This document shows, piece after piece, positions 1-8,637 of a stretch of DNA of 64,000 bases (position 1 is the first letter of the stretch; each line of letters begins with the position of its first letter). The stretch comes from Ignavibacteria bacterium (GTDB lineage Bacteria; Bacteroidota; Ignavibacteria; Kapaibacteriales; UBA4661). The stretch spans positions 1-64,000 of the forward strand of contig JAAFIV010000004.1 in the NCBI GenBank assembly GCA_013298775.1, written 5' to 3'. The notes under the pieces are model-generated. The model saw nothing but the letters and a program-made list of their open reading frames with translations. It had not been told where the DNA came from and did not search any database. The translations under genes were made by a program, and so were the position numbers.

Positions 1-203
1 GCCGCGCTGTGCCTGTTGCCGGAAGCCTTATCAATCCTGAAACCAAAGAGAAATTCAACGCTGACGTGAAGGCGGAATATGAGAAAATCCGCACGGATTA
101 TGCCTCGCGGCAATCGGAGAAGAATTTGTTGCCGATAGCGGCAGCAAGAAAGAATAAGCTGAATCTTTGGAATGGTGCGGTGAAGAAGATGGAGGCGGCG
201 TAA
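1..203 (+). CDS. metH: Methionine synthase MetH, 3' fragment of gene (B12-binding domain end; no activation domain seen)
   Basis: Frame open from window start; RAVPVAGSLI..VKAEYEKIRTDYASRQSEKNLLPIAAARKNKLNLW matches the linker after the cobalamin domain of MetH (DASRAVGV..; VRAEYEKVR..LAEARANRF..W). Stop TAA at 201-203. Confidence 0.75.
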   Translation, partial: RAVPVAGSLINPETKEKFNADVKAEYEKIRTDYASRQSEKNLLPIAAARKNKLNLWNGAVKKMEAA

Positions 204-1135
204 TGGCTATTCCTGGGCGCATAGAAATACCTCTTCCGTTATTAAAGGCTTTATCCGATGGCAAAGTTCATTCGGTCAATTCCATAATTGATGTATTAGC
301 TCAAGAATTCAGTTTATCATCATCGGAACGAATGCAGTCTGTACCAAGCGGCGCTCCTGTTTTTGATACTCGTATCCGTTGGGCGTTTGTTGACTTGAAA
401 ATTGCCAAGTTGTTATCCTCTCCATCTCGTGGTTATATTCAGATTACTGAACGTGGCATTGATGTACTGAGCAAATCGCCAGAGAAGATTGATAGCAAAT
501 TTTTAATGCAGTTTCCTGAATTTGAGCAAAAATTATCAGAAAAAAAACAAACTAAAGATTTGATAAATACGTTGCCAAAATCGGATAAACCCTATTTTGA
601 GCATCAAAAAGCTCCCGAAGAAATTTTTGAAGAAACTTATACCTTCGTTAGTGCTGCGCTTGTTGAAAATCTCTTGGAGCGAGTGAAACAAATCACTCCA
701 GCCCGTTTTGAACGTCTTGTGGTAGATTTGCTGGGCAAAATGGGCTACGGTGGCGCACTTTCCAATGCTGGCAGTATCACGAAACTAAGCGGTGATGAAG
801 GCATAGACGGTGTTATCAAAGAAGACAAACTTGGATTGGATATGATTTATCTTCAAGCAAAACGCTGGAAAGAAACAACCGTTGGAAGACCAGAAATACA
901 AAAATTTGTTGGCGCACTGGCTGGGCAAAAGGCTTCAAAAGGCGTATTCATTACAACTTCTGCTTTCACCAAAGAAGCACGTGAATACGCGGCAAATTTG
1001 CAGCAAAAAGTTGTTTTGATTGACGGCGAACAGCTAGCTGAATTGATGATTGAATACGACCTTGGCGTTTCAATTGCTCAAACATATCTCATCAAGCGCG
1101 TAGATAATGACTATTTTGACGAAAATCTTGATTAA
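203..1135 (+). CDS. mrr: Mrr-type restriction endonuclease (PD-(D/E)xK Mrr_cat)
   Basis: ATG at 203 overlaps the metH stop (TAATG). RFERLVVDLLGKMGYGG..GDEGIDGVIKEDKLGLDMIYLQAKRW..GRPEIQKFVGALAGQKASKGVFITTSAFTKEAREYA is the canonical Mrr catalytic domain; N-terminal winged-helix-like domain. Confidence 0.9.
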   Translation: MAIPGRIEIPLPLLKALSDGKVHSVNSIIDVLAQEFSLSSSERMQSVPSGAPVFDTRIRWAFVDLKIAKLLSSPSRGYIQITERGIDVLSKSPEKIDSKFLMQFPEFEQKLSEKKQTKDLINTLPKSDKPYFEHQKAPEEIFEETYTFVSAALVENLLERVKQITPARFERLVVDLLGKMGYGGALSNAGSITKLSGDEGIDGVIKEDKLGLDMIYLQAKRWKETTVGRPEIQKFVGALAGQKASKGVFITTSAFTKEAREYAANLQQKVVLIDGEQLAELMIEYDLGVSIAQTYLIKRVDNDYFDENLD

Positions 1136-1156
1136 CCATTTGGAAAGGAAAGAAAA

Positions 1157-1343
1157 ATGCCCGCCACCCTCACCGCCGTCTATGAGCGGCACGAAGACTG
1201 GTTTATCGGCTACGCCCAAAGAACTCTCTGGCGTAAACGTCCAAGAGGCAACGCTGGAAGAAGCCCGCGAGAGCTTGCGTGAAGCCGTGCAGCTCATTAT
1301 TGAAAGCAACCGTTTTTTAGCGCAACATCATTTTACTTGCTGA
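1157..1343 (+). pseudogene. HicB-family antitoxin remnant, split by a frameshift
   Basis: Frame from ATG 1157 gives MPATLTAVYERHEDWFIGYA, then a nonsense tail to TGA at 1280-1282; the frame ending at 1343 gives ELSGVNVQEATLEEARESLREAVQLIIESNR. Together they read as a HicB domain. RBS-like GGAAAGGAAAG precedes ATG. Confidence 0.7.
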
Positions 1344-1347
1344 CAAC

Positions 1348-2817
1348 ATGACCATCACCCTCAAAAACTTCGGTCCCATCAAAGAACTGACGATGGACTT
1401 GACGAAAAACCTACATTTGCTGTATGGCGAAAGTAGTGTGGGGAAGTCGTATGCGGCGTATTGTGCGTATTTGTTGGTAAGTAAGTTGCAAGAGCCGATA
1501 ATACGAAGTGGAAGGCATATTCTCCCAGAGGATAGTACCGTCGATACAACGCTTTTAGCGATGCTGAATAACGCACGAATACAAGGGCAAAATGAGGTCG
1601 AGGTTGGCTCATCTGAATTTTCTAGCTTATTTTTGGAAACCCTCGCAGAATCGCTACAGGATATTTTAGCCCCTTTGTTCCAAGCCACTTTTGGCAATCG
1701 CCTTGAAGAGCTAAATAATGAATATACTCATGGCTCTTTCTCGCTTTTACTTTCGACGGATATAGTGGAGTTAGTTTTTTCATCGCGGCACGAATTAGGA
1801 CCTTTACATTTAACCGGTTTTATTCCCAAAGTACCTATTGTTATTAAGCAAAGTCAGCAATCTAGCTCGGTTGGTGGTACAGTAACATTTGAAAATGGGT
1901 GTATTGTTGCAATATCACAAAGAACATTTTCTGCTCTTTTACGCAATTATATCATTCAATCGCTCGGCGCATCGTTACAATCTGTTAGTTCAAGAATGTA
2001 TTATCTGCCTGCTTCCCGACTAGGTTTATACAGAATGCACACGTCGTTTTCACCAATTATTGCCGAATTGGCAACTCGGCGTTTCGACTTACGCAGTTCA
2101 ATTAATTTGCCCTCACTAACAACACCAGATGCGGACTATATTCAACAACTCGCACAAATACAGACACATTCTGTAGCTTCACCACTGACAACACTTGCAG
2201 AACGTGTAGAACATGATATAATCAAGGGAACAATTCATTTTGAGGAGCAGACAAAACGAATCGTTTTTCAACCAAAGGATACCAATATCTGGCAAGATAT
2301 TTCTCATGTTTCCTCAATGGTTGCTGCGCTTGCGCCACTTGTGCTGTACCTGAAATATGTCCTCACAACGCCAAGACCACCACAATCACAATACCAAGAA
2401 TTACAGGAAGACGCTTCTCCGGCAGAAACAATTACATTTCAACAAAAAGCAATTTTCTTCATCTTTGAAGAACCCGAAGCACACCTCCACCCCACGGCAC
2501 AAGTCAAACTCATGGAAATCTTGGCAGAACTGACGAAATACAATGTGCGCGTGATGCTGACTTCGCATAGCGATTTTATGTTCAGCAAGCTGGGGAATTT
2601 AGTTTTAGGCGATACAATAGACGAAAAAGATATTGCCGTCTATCATCTTGTTATGACCGACGAAGGTAGTATTGATGCGGGCGATATGCACATTACAAAA
2701 CAAGAAATTCGTGAAACAAATTTTGCAGATGTTTCCGAAGGCTTGTACGATGAGCGTTTGGAGCTTATTGAGCAGATGAGAAACAAAAAGAAAGGCGTAT
2801 TGAATGGAGCTTCTTGA
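1348..2817 (+). CDS. AAA/ABC-type ATPase of OLD/AAA15-like class (putative defence ATPase)
   Basis: N-terminal KNFGPIKELTMDL, Walker A GESSVGKS, Walker B/glutamate AIFFIFEEPEAHLHP, H-switch LTSHSDFMFSKL. Confidence 0.85.
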   Translation: MTITLKNFGPIKELTMDLTKNLHLLYGESSVGKSYAAYCAYLLVSKLQEPIIRSGRHILPEDSTVDTTLLAMLNNARIQGQNEVEVGSSEFSSLFLETLAESLQDILAPLFQATFGNRLEELNNEYTHGSFSLLLSTDIVELVFSSRHELGPLHLTGFIPKVPIVIKQSQQSSSVGGTVTFENGCIVAISQRTFSALLRNYIIQSLGASLQSVSSRMYYLPASRLGLYRMHTSFSPIIAELATRRFDLRSSINLPSLTTPDADYIQQLAQIQTHSVASPLTTLAERVEHDIIKGTIHFEEQTKRIVFQPKDTNIWQDISHVSSMVAALAPLVLYLKYVLTTPRPPQSQYQELQEDASPAETITFQQKAIFFIFEEPEAHLHPTAQVKLMEILAELTKYNVRVMLTSHSDFMFSKLGNLVLGDTIDEKDIAVYHLVMTDEGSIDAGDMHITKQEIRETNFADVSEGLYDERLELIEQMRNKKKGVLNGAS

Positions 2818-3304
2818 AAAATTGCGTAACGACCCACGCCTCACCTTGTGCGCGAAATGCGAAGAAAACGGCGTAGATGTTGAGGTTGCGGCAGATATAC
2901 CGTATGTTCTTATCAATCCCGAAACCTATTACACCAAAGCAAATCCAGAAGAACGTCCCAAAATGGTGGATTGCTTCTTTGTACAGCATTGTGAAAATAA
3001 TGGCTACCATTTCACCATTGTTGAGTTGAAAAATCGCAGAATCAAAGTACAAGACGTTATCGAAAAATTTGAGCGATGTTTTGACCGCTTTATGACACAA
3101 GATTTTCCTGAATACTTTGACCGTGATTGTCCTATCAAGCTCTATCTTGTTTCGCAAGTCACCTTGGAATGGGAAGAAGAAAAACTCATAGGCGGCACAT
3201 ACACAAACAGAATGAAGGCGTTGATGAGTAACACATTTTCTTTTCGTGGCATACCGCTCAACATTGAGCCTAAAAATCCGACACCCATCATTCAACCGTG
3301 TTGA
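2804..3304 (+). CDS. Small partner protein with PD-(D/E)xK nuclease-like motif
   Basis: Overlaps the ATPase stop by 14 nt; KMVDCFFVQHCENNGYHFTIVELKNRRIKVQDVIEKFERCFDRF shows a D...(I/V)ExK pattern followed by a helix. Confidence 0.6.
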   Translation: MELLEKLRNDPRLTLCAKCEENGVDVEVAADIPYVLINPETYYTKANPEERPKMVDCFFVQHCENNGYHFTIVELKNRRIKVQDVIEKFERCFDRFMTQDFPEYFDRDCPIKLYLVSQVTLEWEEEKLIGGTYTNRMKALMSNTFSFRGIPLNIEPKNPTPIIQPC

Positions 3305-3399
3305 AATCATATTCACTATGAGAATCCAATCAGTACACCTAGAAAACTGAGCTGGTTCAATGAGAGAGATATGAGTTTTCACGCGGCTTCCGACCCATT

Positions 3400-3969
3400 T
3401 TAAAGAGTTACACGGATATGCTTTCTGAAGCGGGAATGATGAGCAAAATCGTCTTCCATGCTGTACGCGCAAATCAAAAACACCGATGCGGCTTCCGTCA
3501 AGTGGTGATGGAAACGGTCTTCTGGGTGCTGCTGAATACGGAATGATACTGTTGTGATGCCGTGTTGCTCTGTCCCAGAAACATTGCTTATCGCACTGGT
3601 ACCACCGAGCGTGGCGACTGGCACATGCTCACCCGCCCGAACGACGTACTGGTCTTCAATGCGGACTTTTCCTTGCTCAACACTTGCCATGATGAGGTTT
3701 GTGCCAACAATATCATCGCGGGTGTTGAATCCGAGTGCTATCCAGCCTGTTGTTGGTGCTGTGACGGTACATTCTATCATGCTGCCAGCTTGTAACGACC
3801 ATCGCACGGTCATTCCGTCAATTGTTACGCTTTTTTCTTCCATGCCGAGAGTAAATAATGGTTGCGAGGGAAGTGATAGAGATTGCAATGCAATAAAGAA
3901 TACGCCCCACAGTGCGAAATCGCCACAAAAGTGTATGGAGCGCGTGAGATGGAGGGAATTCTTGCTCAT
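3400..3969 (-). CDS. DOMON domain-containing protein
   Basis: VRWSLQAGSMIECTVTAPTTGWIALGFNTRDDIVGTNLIMASVEQGKVRIEDQYV matches the DOMON pattern. Confidence 0.75.
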   Translation of the reverse strand: MSKNSLHLTRSIHFCGDFALWGVFFIALQSLSLPSQPLFTLGMEEKSVTIDGMTVRWSLQAGSMIECTVTAPTTGWIALGFNTRDDIVGTNLIMASVEQGKVRIEDQYVVRAGEHVPVATLGGTSAISNVSGTEQHGITTVSFRIQQHPEDRFHHHLTEAASVFLICAYSMEDDFAHHSRFRKHIRVTL

Positions 3970-4439
3970 TTTTCTTTCCCCTTTGCCTGAAGTTCAACAA
4001 GGTCATGTACGAGTTGCCATCCTGTTTCTACCGAATAGAAAAGCGAGAACGTTGAGGAAAAACGAAGTGCTGCGCTCTCGAGTTCTGCACGGACAATAGC
4101 GGTATTATTCCAAAGCTCTACGCTGCGAATGGTAATAGTACGAGGTTTTCCACCAATTTTCCCTTCACTGATAAGTTGTAAATATTGCTCACGGTTTTCG
4201 ATAACTGGTGTGGCAGCACTTGTGTTAGGCAAATGTGCTAATGCGCGGTAATTGGGATGCAGACACTCTTCAAGCACTTTCCTATTACTCTCGTCTCCTG
4301 CTTTAATAAAAGCAACCACGCGAGACTCAACAGCCTTTTTATCTGCACCTATATTGTGGCTGCCCGTTGGTGCTTGAGCTAATGCACTCAAGACTGCACC
4401 AGATACAGCCATGACTATTGTTGCAAAGAGGGTTTTCAT
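3966..4439 (-). CDS. Nuclear transport factor 2 (NTF2)/SnoaL-like secreted protein
   Basis: Signal peptide MKTLFATIVMAVSGAVLSALAQA; NTF2-like fold pattern; 4 nt overlap with the DOMON gene (same operon). Confidence 0.65.
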   Translation of the reverse strand: MKTLFATIVMAVSGAVLSALAQAPTGSHNIGADKKAVESRVVAFIKAGDESNRKVLEECLHPNYRALAHLPNTSAATPVIENREQYLQLISEGKIGGKPRTITIRSVELWNNTAIVRAELESAALRFSSTFSLFYSVETGWQLVHDLVELQAKGKEK

Positions 4440-4471
4440 GAGTATTCCTTCGTGTAATAATTATTAAAAAG

Positions 4472-4497
4472 CTAATAATTAGCATACTAACTATTAG
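4472..4497. promoter_or_regulatory. Putative MarR operator upstream of the NTF2-like/DOMON operon
   Basis: CTAATAATTAG-CATA-CTAACTATTAG; shares CTAACTATT with the site upstream of the MarR gene. Confidence 0.45.
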
Positions 4498-4513
4498 GGT
4501 AAAAAAAATAGAT

Positions 4514-4942
4514 TTACTCTGTAAAGTTTTCAATCAAACGTCCCAAAACCCTCTTAAATACTCGTAAGTCAGATTCTGAGACATTGCCAATACCTTGCTC
4601 TCGAATCGCCATCACCGTAGGTAAGAGTTTTTGTACCATTGCTTTTCCTTCGCTTGTGGTGTAAATTTCAAATTTACGGCGGTCTTCCGCACTCACCTGC
4701 CGATACACCCAGCCTTTTTTAACGAGATTATCAATAATGCGTGTAACCGTCGGCGCGTCCTTGAAGGCAAGCTCCGTGATTTCAACCTGCGAAAGCCCTT
4801 GTCCGTCGTGGATAATGTACAGCACAACCCACTGCTCTACCGTAATATCCACACCCGCTTGCACAAAATACTGTTGTGAAACCATGCGCATTTGGCGCAT
4901 CGCACGTTCCATTAAGTAGGGATATGCTTGTTCAATTTCCAT
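4514..4942 (-). CDS. MarR family transcriptional regulator
   Basis: Winged helix LSQVEITELAFKDAPTVTRIIDNLVKKGWVYRQVSAEDRRKFEIYTTSEGKAM. Confidence 0.9.
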   Translation of the reverse strand: MEIEQAYPYLMERAMRQMRMVSQQYFVQAGVDITVEQWVVLYIIHDGQGLSQVEITELAFKDAPTVTRIIDNLVKKGWVYRQVSAEDRRKFEIYTTSEGKAMVQKLLPTVMAIREQGIGNVSESDLRVFKRVLGRLIENFTE

Positions 4943-4952
4943 TTCGTTGTTG

Positions 4953-4980
4953 TAGTAATAGTTGTTGTACTAACTATTGC
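4953..4980. promoter_or_regulatory. Putative MarR autoregulatory operator
   Basis: TAGTAATAGTTGTTGTACTAACTATTGC: inverted repeat AATAGTT..AACTATT directly upstream of the MarR start. Confidence 0.45.
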
Positions 4981-5161
4981 AAGTTAAAAAAATAAAAACC
5001 TATTTCCAAATATTTTCAGACATATATTTCAGCAGGTACACCATTTCTACAAGCACTTTTTCGTATATTGCGGTGCTGAAATTATGCCAATAAGGAAACA
5101 TTCAATTCTTTCCGCTAAACCCGCATCATAGCTCATTTTTTCGACAATATTTTCCGTTTAT

Positions 5162-5773
5162 ATGATTGCACAACTGCGCGGTACAATTGCCGCTAAAAGC
5201 CCCGTAGAACTCGTTATTGATTGCAATGGCGTTGGGTATGCGGTTTCGGTCTCAACGGGAACATCGGAGCGGGTTCCGGCGGTTGGTGAAGCAACGACGC
5301 TGCTGACCATGATGATTGTGCGCGAGGATGCGCACCAGCTTTTTGGCTTTATGAGCGAAGCCGAGCGCGATGTCTTCAAACTTCTTATTTCCATTAGTGG
5401 CATCGGTCCGAAAATTGCTATTTCGATTCTCTCCGCCGTGCAGATTGCCGAATTGCAAGATATTATCATGCGCAGCGACCTTATTCGTCTGCAAAAACTT
5501 CCCGGTATTGGCAAAAAAACTGCCGAGCGAATTATTGTGGAATTGCGTGATAAAATCGGCTCGGTGCAAGGATTTGAGCAGCTTCCGCAGGAAAACATCC
5601 AAACCGCGACGCAGCGCAACGTCCGCGACGAAACGCTTGCAGCAATGGTCAAACTCGGCTACCAACGCGCTGTTGCGGAGAAAGCTATCAAAACCACACT
5701 ACAAGCCGAACCAGAAGCAACCTTTACGGTGGAGCAATTATTGCGTAAAGCCCTCCGCAACTCGGCACGATAA
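5162..5773 (+). CDS. ruvA: Holliday junction branch migration protein RuvA
   Basis: MIAQLRGTIAAKSP..LLISISGIGPKIAISILS..LQKLPGIGKKTAERIIVELRDK, typical RuvA HhH motifs. Confidence 0.97.
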   Translation: MIAQLRGTIAAKSPVELVIDCNGVGYAVSVSTGTSERVPAVGEATTLLTMMIVREDAHQLFGFMSEAERDVFKLLISISGIGPKIAISILSAVQIAELQDIIMRSDLIRLQKLPGIGKKTAERIIVELRDKIGSVQGFEQLPQENIQTATQRNVRDETLAAMVKLGYQRAVAEKAIKTTLQAEPEATFTVEQLLRKALRNSAR

Positions 5774-5988
5774 GGCGTGTTCTGCTCATTCGCTTGGTGC
5801 TGTAATTCTTTTGGTGCGGTGTTGCGTTTGGTGCTATATTGGCGTAAGGCGTTTTCATTGGAAAGAGCGCAGACATCCAATTACCTTGTATTCGTCTGTT
5901 TTCAGGAAGCGTGCATTCAGGCGGCGTGCATTCAAACTCAAGCAATCACACACTCTCTACCACTTCACTTTTTCGCGAAAGATACTCT

Positions 5989-7119
5989 ATGTCGCAAACT
6001 ACTATTCGTCCCGTTATGACGGAAACCGACCGGATGCGTTTTATCAAATCGCAATGGAATTTCTACAAGAACGACCCGAACTGGGTTGCGCCACTGATTG
6101 ATGAGCGAAAAAAACTCCTCAGTGTTACGAAAAATCCTATCTATCAGCACTCGAAAATTGAAATGTTTCTTGCCGAGCGCGATGGCGTAGTTGTTGGGCG
6201 CATTGCGGGAATCACGAATGGAAATCACAACAAAAAGTACCAAGATAAAGTCGGTTTTTTTGGCTTTTTTGAATGCGAAAACAATCAAGACACCGCTAAT
6301 AAATTGTTTGATGCCGCGCACGCATGGCTGAAGCAGCAAGGAATGACGGCATCGCGCGGACCAGTGAATCCCTCCATGAACGACGAAGCTGCGCTTTTGG
6401 TGGAAGGTTTCGATGAGCCGCCCGTGATACTGACCACCTACAATCCCGCGTATTATGTGGCGTTGCTGGAAAATGCGGGCTATGCAAAAGCGAAGGATAT
6501 GTATGCGTATTTGCTGCGACATGAAAGCTACCAAAACGACAAGATGAAACGCCTGCAAGCGGCTCTGCGTGAGCGATACAAGATTACCATTCGAGAAATC
6601 AACATCAAAAACAAAGCGCAACTTGAAAAAGATGCGAATGACATTAAAGAAATTTACAATGCTGCGTGGGCGAGTAATTGGGGCATTGTTCCCTTTACCG
6701 ACGCAGAATTCGCCGCGCTCGTGAAAGATTTGAAACCCGTTGCCGACCAGCGTCTTATCTACTTTGCCGAAGTTGATGGTAAAGTGGCAGGTTTTATGCT
6801 AGCTCTGCCTGATATTAACCGTGCGCTGATTCACAGTCGTTCTGGCGGCTTGCTGGGCGCGGGCTGGAGCTTGCTCACCAAGAGTAGCAAGGTGGATTTA
6901 TGCCGTATTATCGTGATGGGCGTTTTGCCGGAATATCAGAAAATTGGCATTGATGCGGTGATGTATTATGAAATTGAAGAGCGTAGCCGCGAAAAATATC
7001 CACAAGGCGGCGAAGCCTCATGGATAGCCGAAGACAACGAAGCAATGAACCGCGCACTCACCAAAACGATGAACGCAAAACGCTACAAAACGTATCGTAT
7101 TTACGAGAAAAGTATCTAA
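5989..7119 (+). CDS. GNAT-like N-acetyltransferase family protein
   Basis: MSQTTIRPVMTETDRMRFIKSQWNFYKNDPNWVAPLIDERKKLL..; C-terminal VDLCRIIVMGVLPEYQKIGIDAVMYYE acetyltransferase-like. Confidence 0.75.
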   Translation: MSQTTIRPVMTETDRMRFIKSQWNFYKNDPNWVAPLIDERKKLLSVTKNPIYQHSKIEMFLAERDGVVVGRIAGITNGNHNKKYQDKVGFFGFFECENNQDTANKLFDAAHAWLKQQGMTASRGPVNPSMNDEAALLVEGFDEPPVILTTYNPAYYVALLENAGYAKAKDMYAYLLRHESYQNDKMKRLQAALRERYKITIREINIKNKAQLEKDANDIKEIYNAAWASNWGIVPFTDAEFAALVKDLKPVADQRLIYFAEVDGKVAGFMLALPDINRALIHSRSGGLLGAGWSLLTKSSKVDLCRIIVMGVLPEYQKIGIDAVMYYEIEERSREKYPQGGEASWIAEDNEAMNRALTKTMNAKRYKTYRIYEKSI

Positions 7120-7152
7120 AAATTGAATAAGAAATAAAGGGCAGCAGTCAGT

Positions 7153-7245
7153 AGTGGCACAGATAGTGGCACAGACATTCTTGTCTGTGTTTGTCGCTTG
7201 AAGCCCGCATTGGCACTCACAGACAAGAATGTCTGTGCCACTACT
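7153..7245. repeat. MITE-like palindromic repeat (family B core)
   Basis: AGTGGCACAGACATTCTTGTCTGTG ... CACAGACAAGAATGTCTGTGCCACTAC; the same core recurs at 35715-35790, about 41690-41816, 59471-59560 and 61621-61702. Confidence 0.8.
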
Positions 7246-7351
7246 TATTGTTGAAATTTCTTTGCTTAATTTTCAAATAAAACTACGCCTCATATTCCGC
7301 GAATCCACAAGCACGCAACTCGCAACATTTTCACCCTTTCCCCACCAAGCT

Positions 7352-8458
7352 ATGAACAGCATTCTGAACAATGACAATACTCGCAACAGTCGGCTACGAC
7401 TTGCGTCTGGAGTTTCTCGCGTGTGCATGAGCCTTCTTTTTATGCTTGCTTTTTTGGTTGTTGTTGCCGATGTGCTGCTCGCGCAGCGCAGAAGTAGCTT
7501 TGGTGGTTCGCGGTCGTCGTCGTCGCGCCCGTCGTATTCGTCGCCGTCGCGCTCAAGTGGGTCGAGTTTTGGTGGCTCGCGGTCGTCATCGCCGAGTTAT
7601 TCGCCGTCGCGTCCGTCGTATTCGTCGCCGTCGCGCTCGTATTCATCGGGTTCTTCAGGCGGGTCATCGTTTGGGACGCGCCGCTCGTCGCCAAGTGTTT
7701 CGGTGCCGTCGCGCTCGTATTCGCCAAACTCTGGCGGTGCGTACATGGGCGGAAACATGAATACGCGGACAAGAAGCTACGGCATTCCGCGCAAGGAAAG
7801 CTACGGCGGGCAGACGTATTCCTATCGCGGAAACACCAATGGCGTGGCTGTAAACCGCTCTACGTCTATGATTCCACGTAATTACTCGTATTCCTACAAC
7901 GATGTGTACAGCCGCCGCAACAACTATTATTCGGGTTTGCGTTTCGCGCCGCCGAGCTACATTGGCTACACAAGCCCTAGTTACGGGATGTTCAGCACGT
8001 TGTTTATGCTCAGTGCCTTGCAAAACCTTCAAGCACAGCAAAACGCCATGTTCTTTTACAATCACTGGAATACGCCGTCTATGATGGCGTGGCGCAACGA
8101 TATGAACACAGCAGCACAATCCGACCCGCAAGCCGCCCAGCGCATCCGCGACCTCGAATCCCGCGTCCAGCAGCTTGAACGCGAAAAAAGCGGTCTTCGC
8201 GACACAACGTATATGCCCAATGGCGTTGATTCAAGCGTGGTGTTGAGCAATGAAGCACTCGGCGTGAAAAATGACGACGACGGCAGCGATAATGCGGATG
8301 CTGCCGCCGCACGCTCTGGTCGCCGTGAACGCGAGGAATCAAGCGGTGGCGGAGGCTTTTTGTGGTTCTTGCTCATTGGCGGTGGCGTAGGCGCGTGGTG
8401 GTTTATTCGCCGCAATAAGAAAGCGCGGGAATCTGAGAATACGGGTAGTTTTTCGTAA
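7352..8458 (+). CDS. Membrane/secreted protein with Ser/Arg-rich low-complexity region and C-terminal TM segment
   Basis: N-terminal hydrophobic segment, SRRSSFGGSRSSSSRPSYSSPSRSS.. repeats, C-terminal GGGGFLWFLLIGGGVGAWWFIRRNKK. Confidence 0.7.
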   Translation: MNSILNNDNTRNSRLRLASGVSRVCMSLLFMLAFLVVVADVLLAQRRSSFGGSRSSSSRPSYSSPSRSSGSSFGGSRSSSPSYSPSRPSYSSPSRSYSSGSSGGSSFGTRRSSPSVSVPSRSYSPNSGGAYMGGNMNTRTRSYGIPRKESYGGQTYSYRGNTNGVAVNRSTSMIPRNYSYSYNDVYSRRNNYYSGLRFAPPSYIGYTSPSYGMFSTLFMLSALQNLQAQQNAMFFYNHWNTPSMMAWRNDMNTAAQSDPQAAQRIRDLESRVQQLEREKSGLRDTTYMPNGVDSSVVLSNEALGVKNDDDGSDNADAAAARSGRREREESSGGGGFLWFLLIGGGVGAWWFIRRNKKARESENTGSFS

Positions 8459-8474
8459 GAATTTTTAAAATCTT

Positions 8475-8589
8475 TTCTCGTCGGGCGGCTGTTATCACAA
8501 GCGCAGTAGCTGTCTGGCGGGTAGAGTAGTGTAAGAAAACCACCCGCCGGACGGCAGCGTTCACGCACTCCTCAGCCGCCCGACGGGAA
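8475..8589. repeat. Large imperfect palindromic element (family D, copy 1)
   Basis: CTCGTCGGGCGGCTG...CAGCCGCCCGACGGG with a nested inner stem GGCGGGT/ACCCGCC; related copy at 17276-17421. Confidence 0.75.
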
Positions 8590-8637
8590 TATAAAATAAC
8601 TCATTCTGTTTCACCATTTTCCATAGCACAAACAACC

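Noticed and set aside
203-1135. Complete restriction-modification system
   Set aside because: Mrr is present but no methyltransferase or specificity subunit is in the window; type IV (Mrr) needs none.
1157-1343. Programmed -1 ribosomal frameshift in hicB
   Set aside because: The required shift is +1 (or -2) and no X XXY YYZ site aligns with it; gene decay or a sequencing error is simpler.
3554-4099. Plus-strand ORF 181 aa
   Set aside because: Antisense to the well-supported DOMON and NTF2-like genes; no domain.
7153-7245. CACAGACATTCTTGTCTGTG hairpins as Rho-independent terminators
   Set aside because: No U-tract follows the stem; better explained as repeat-element hairpins.
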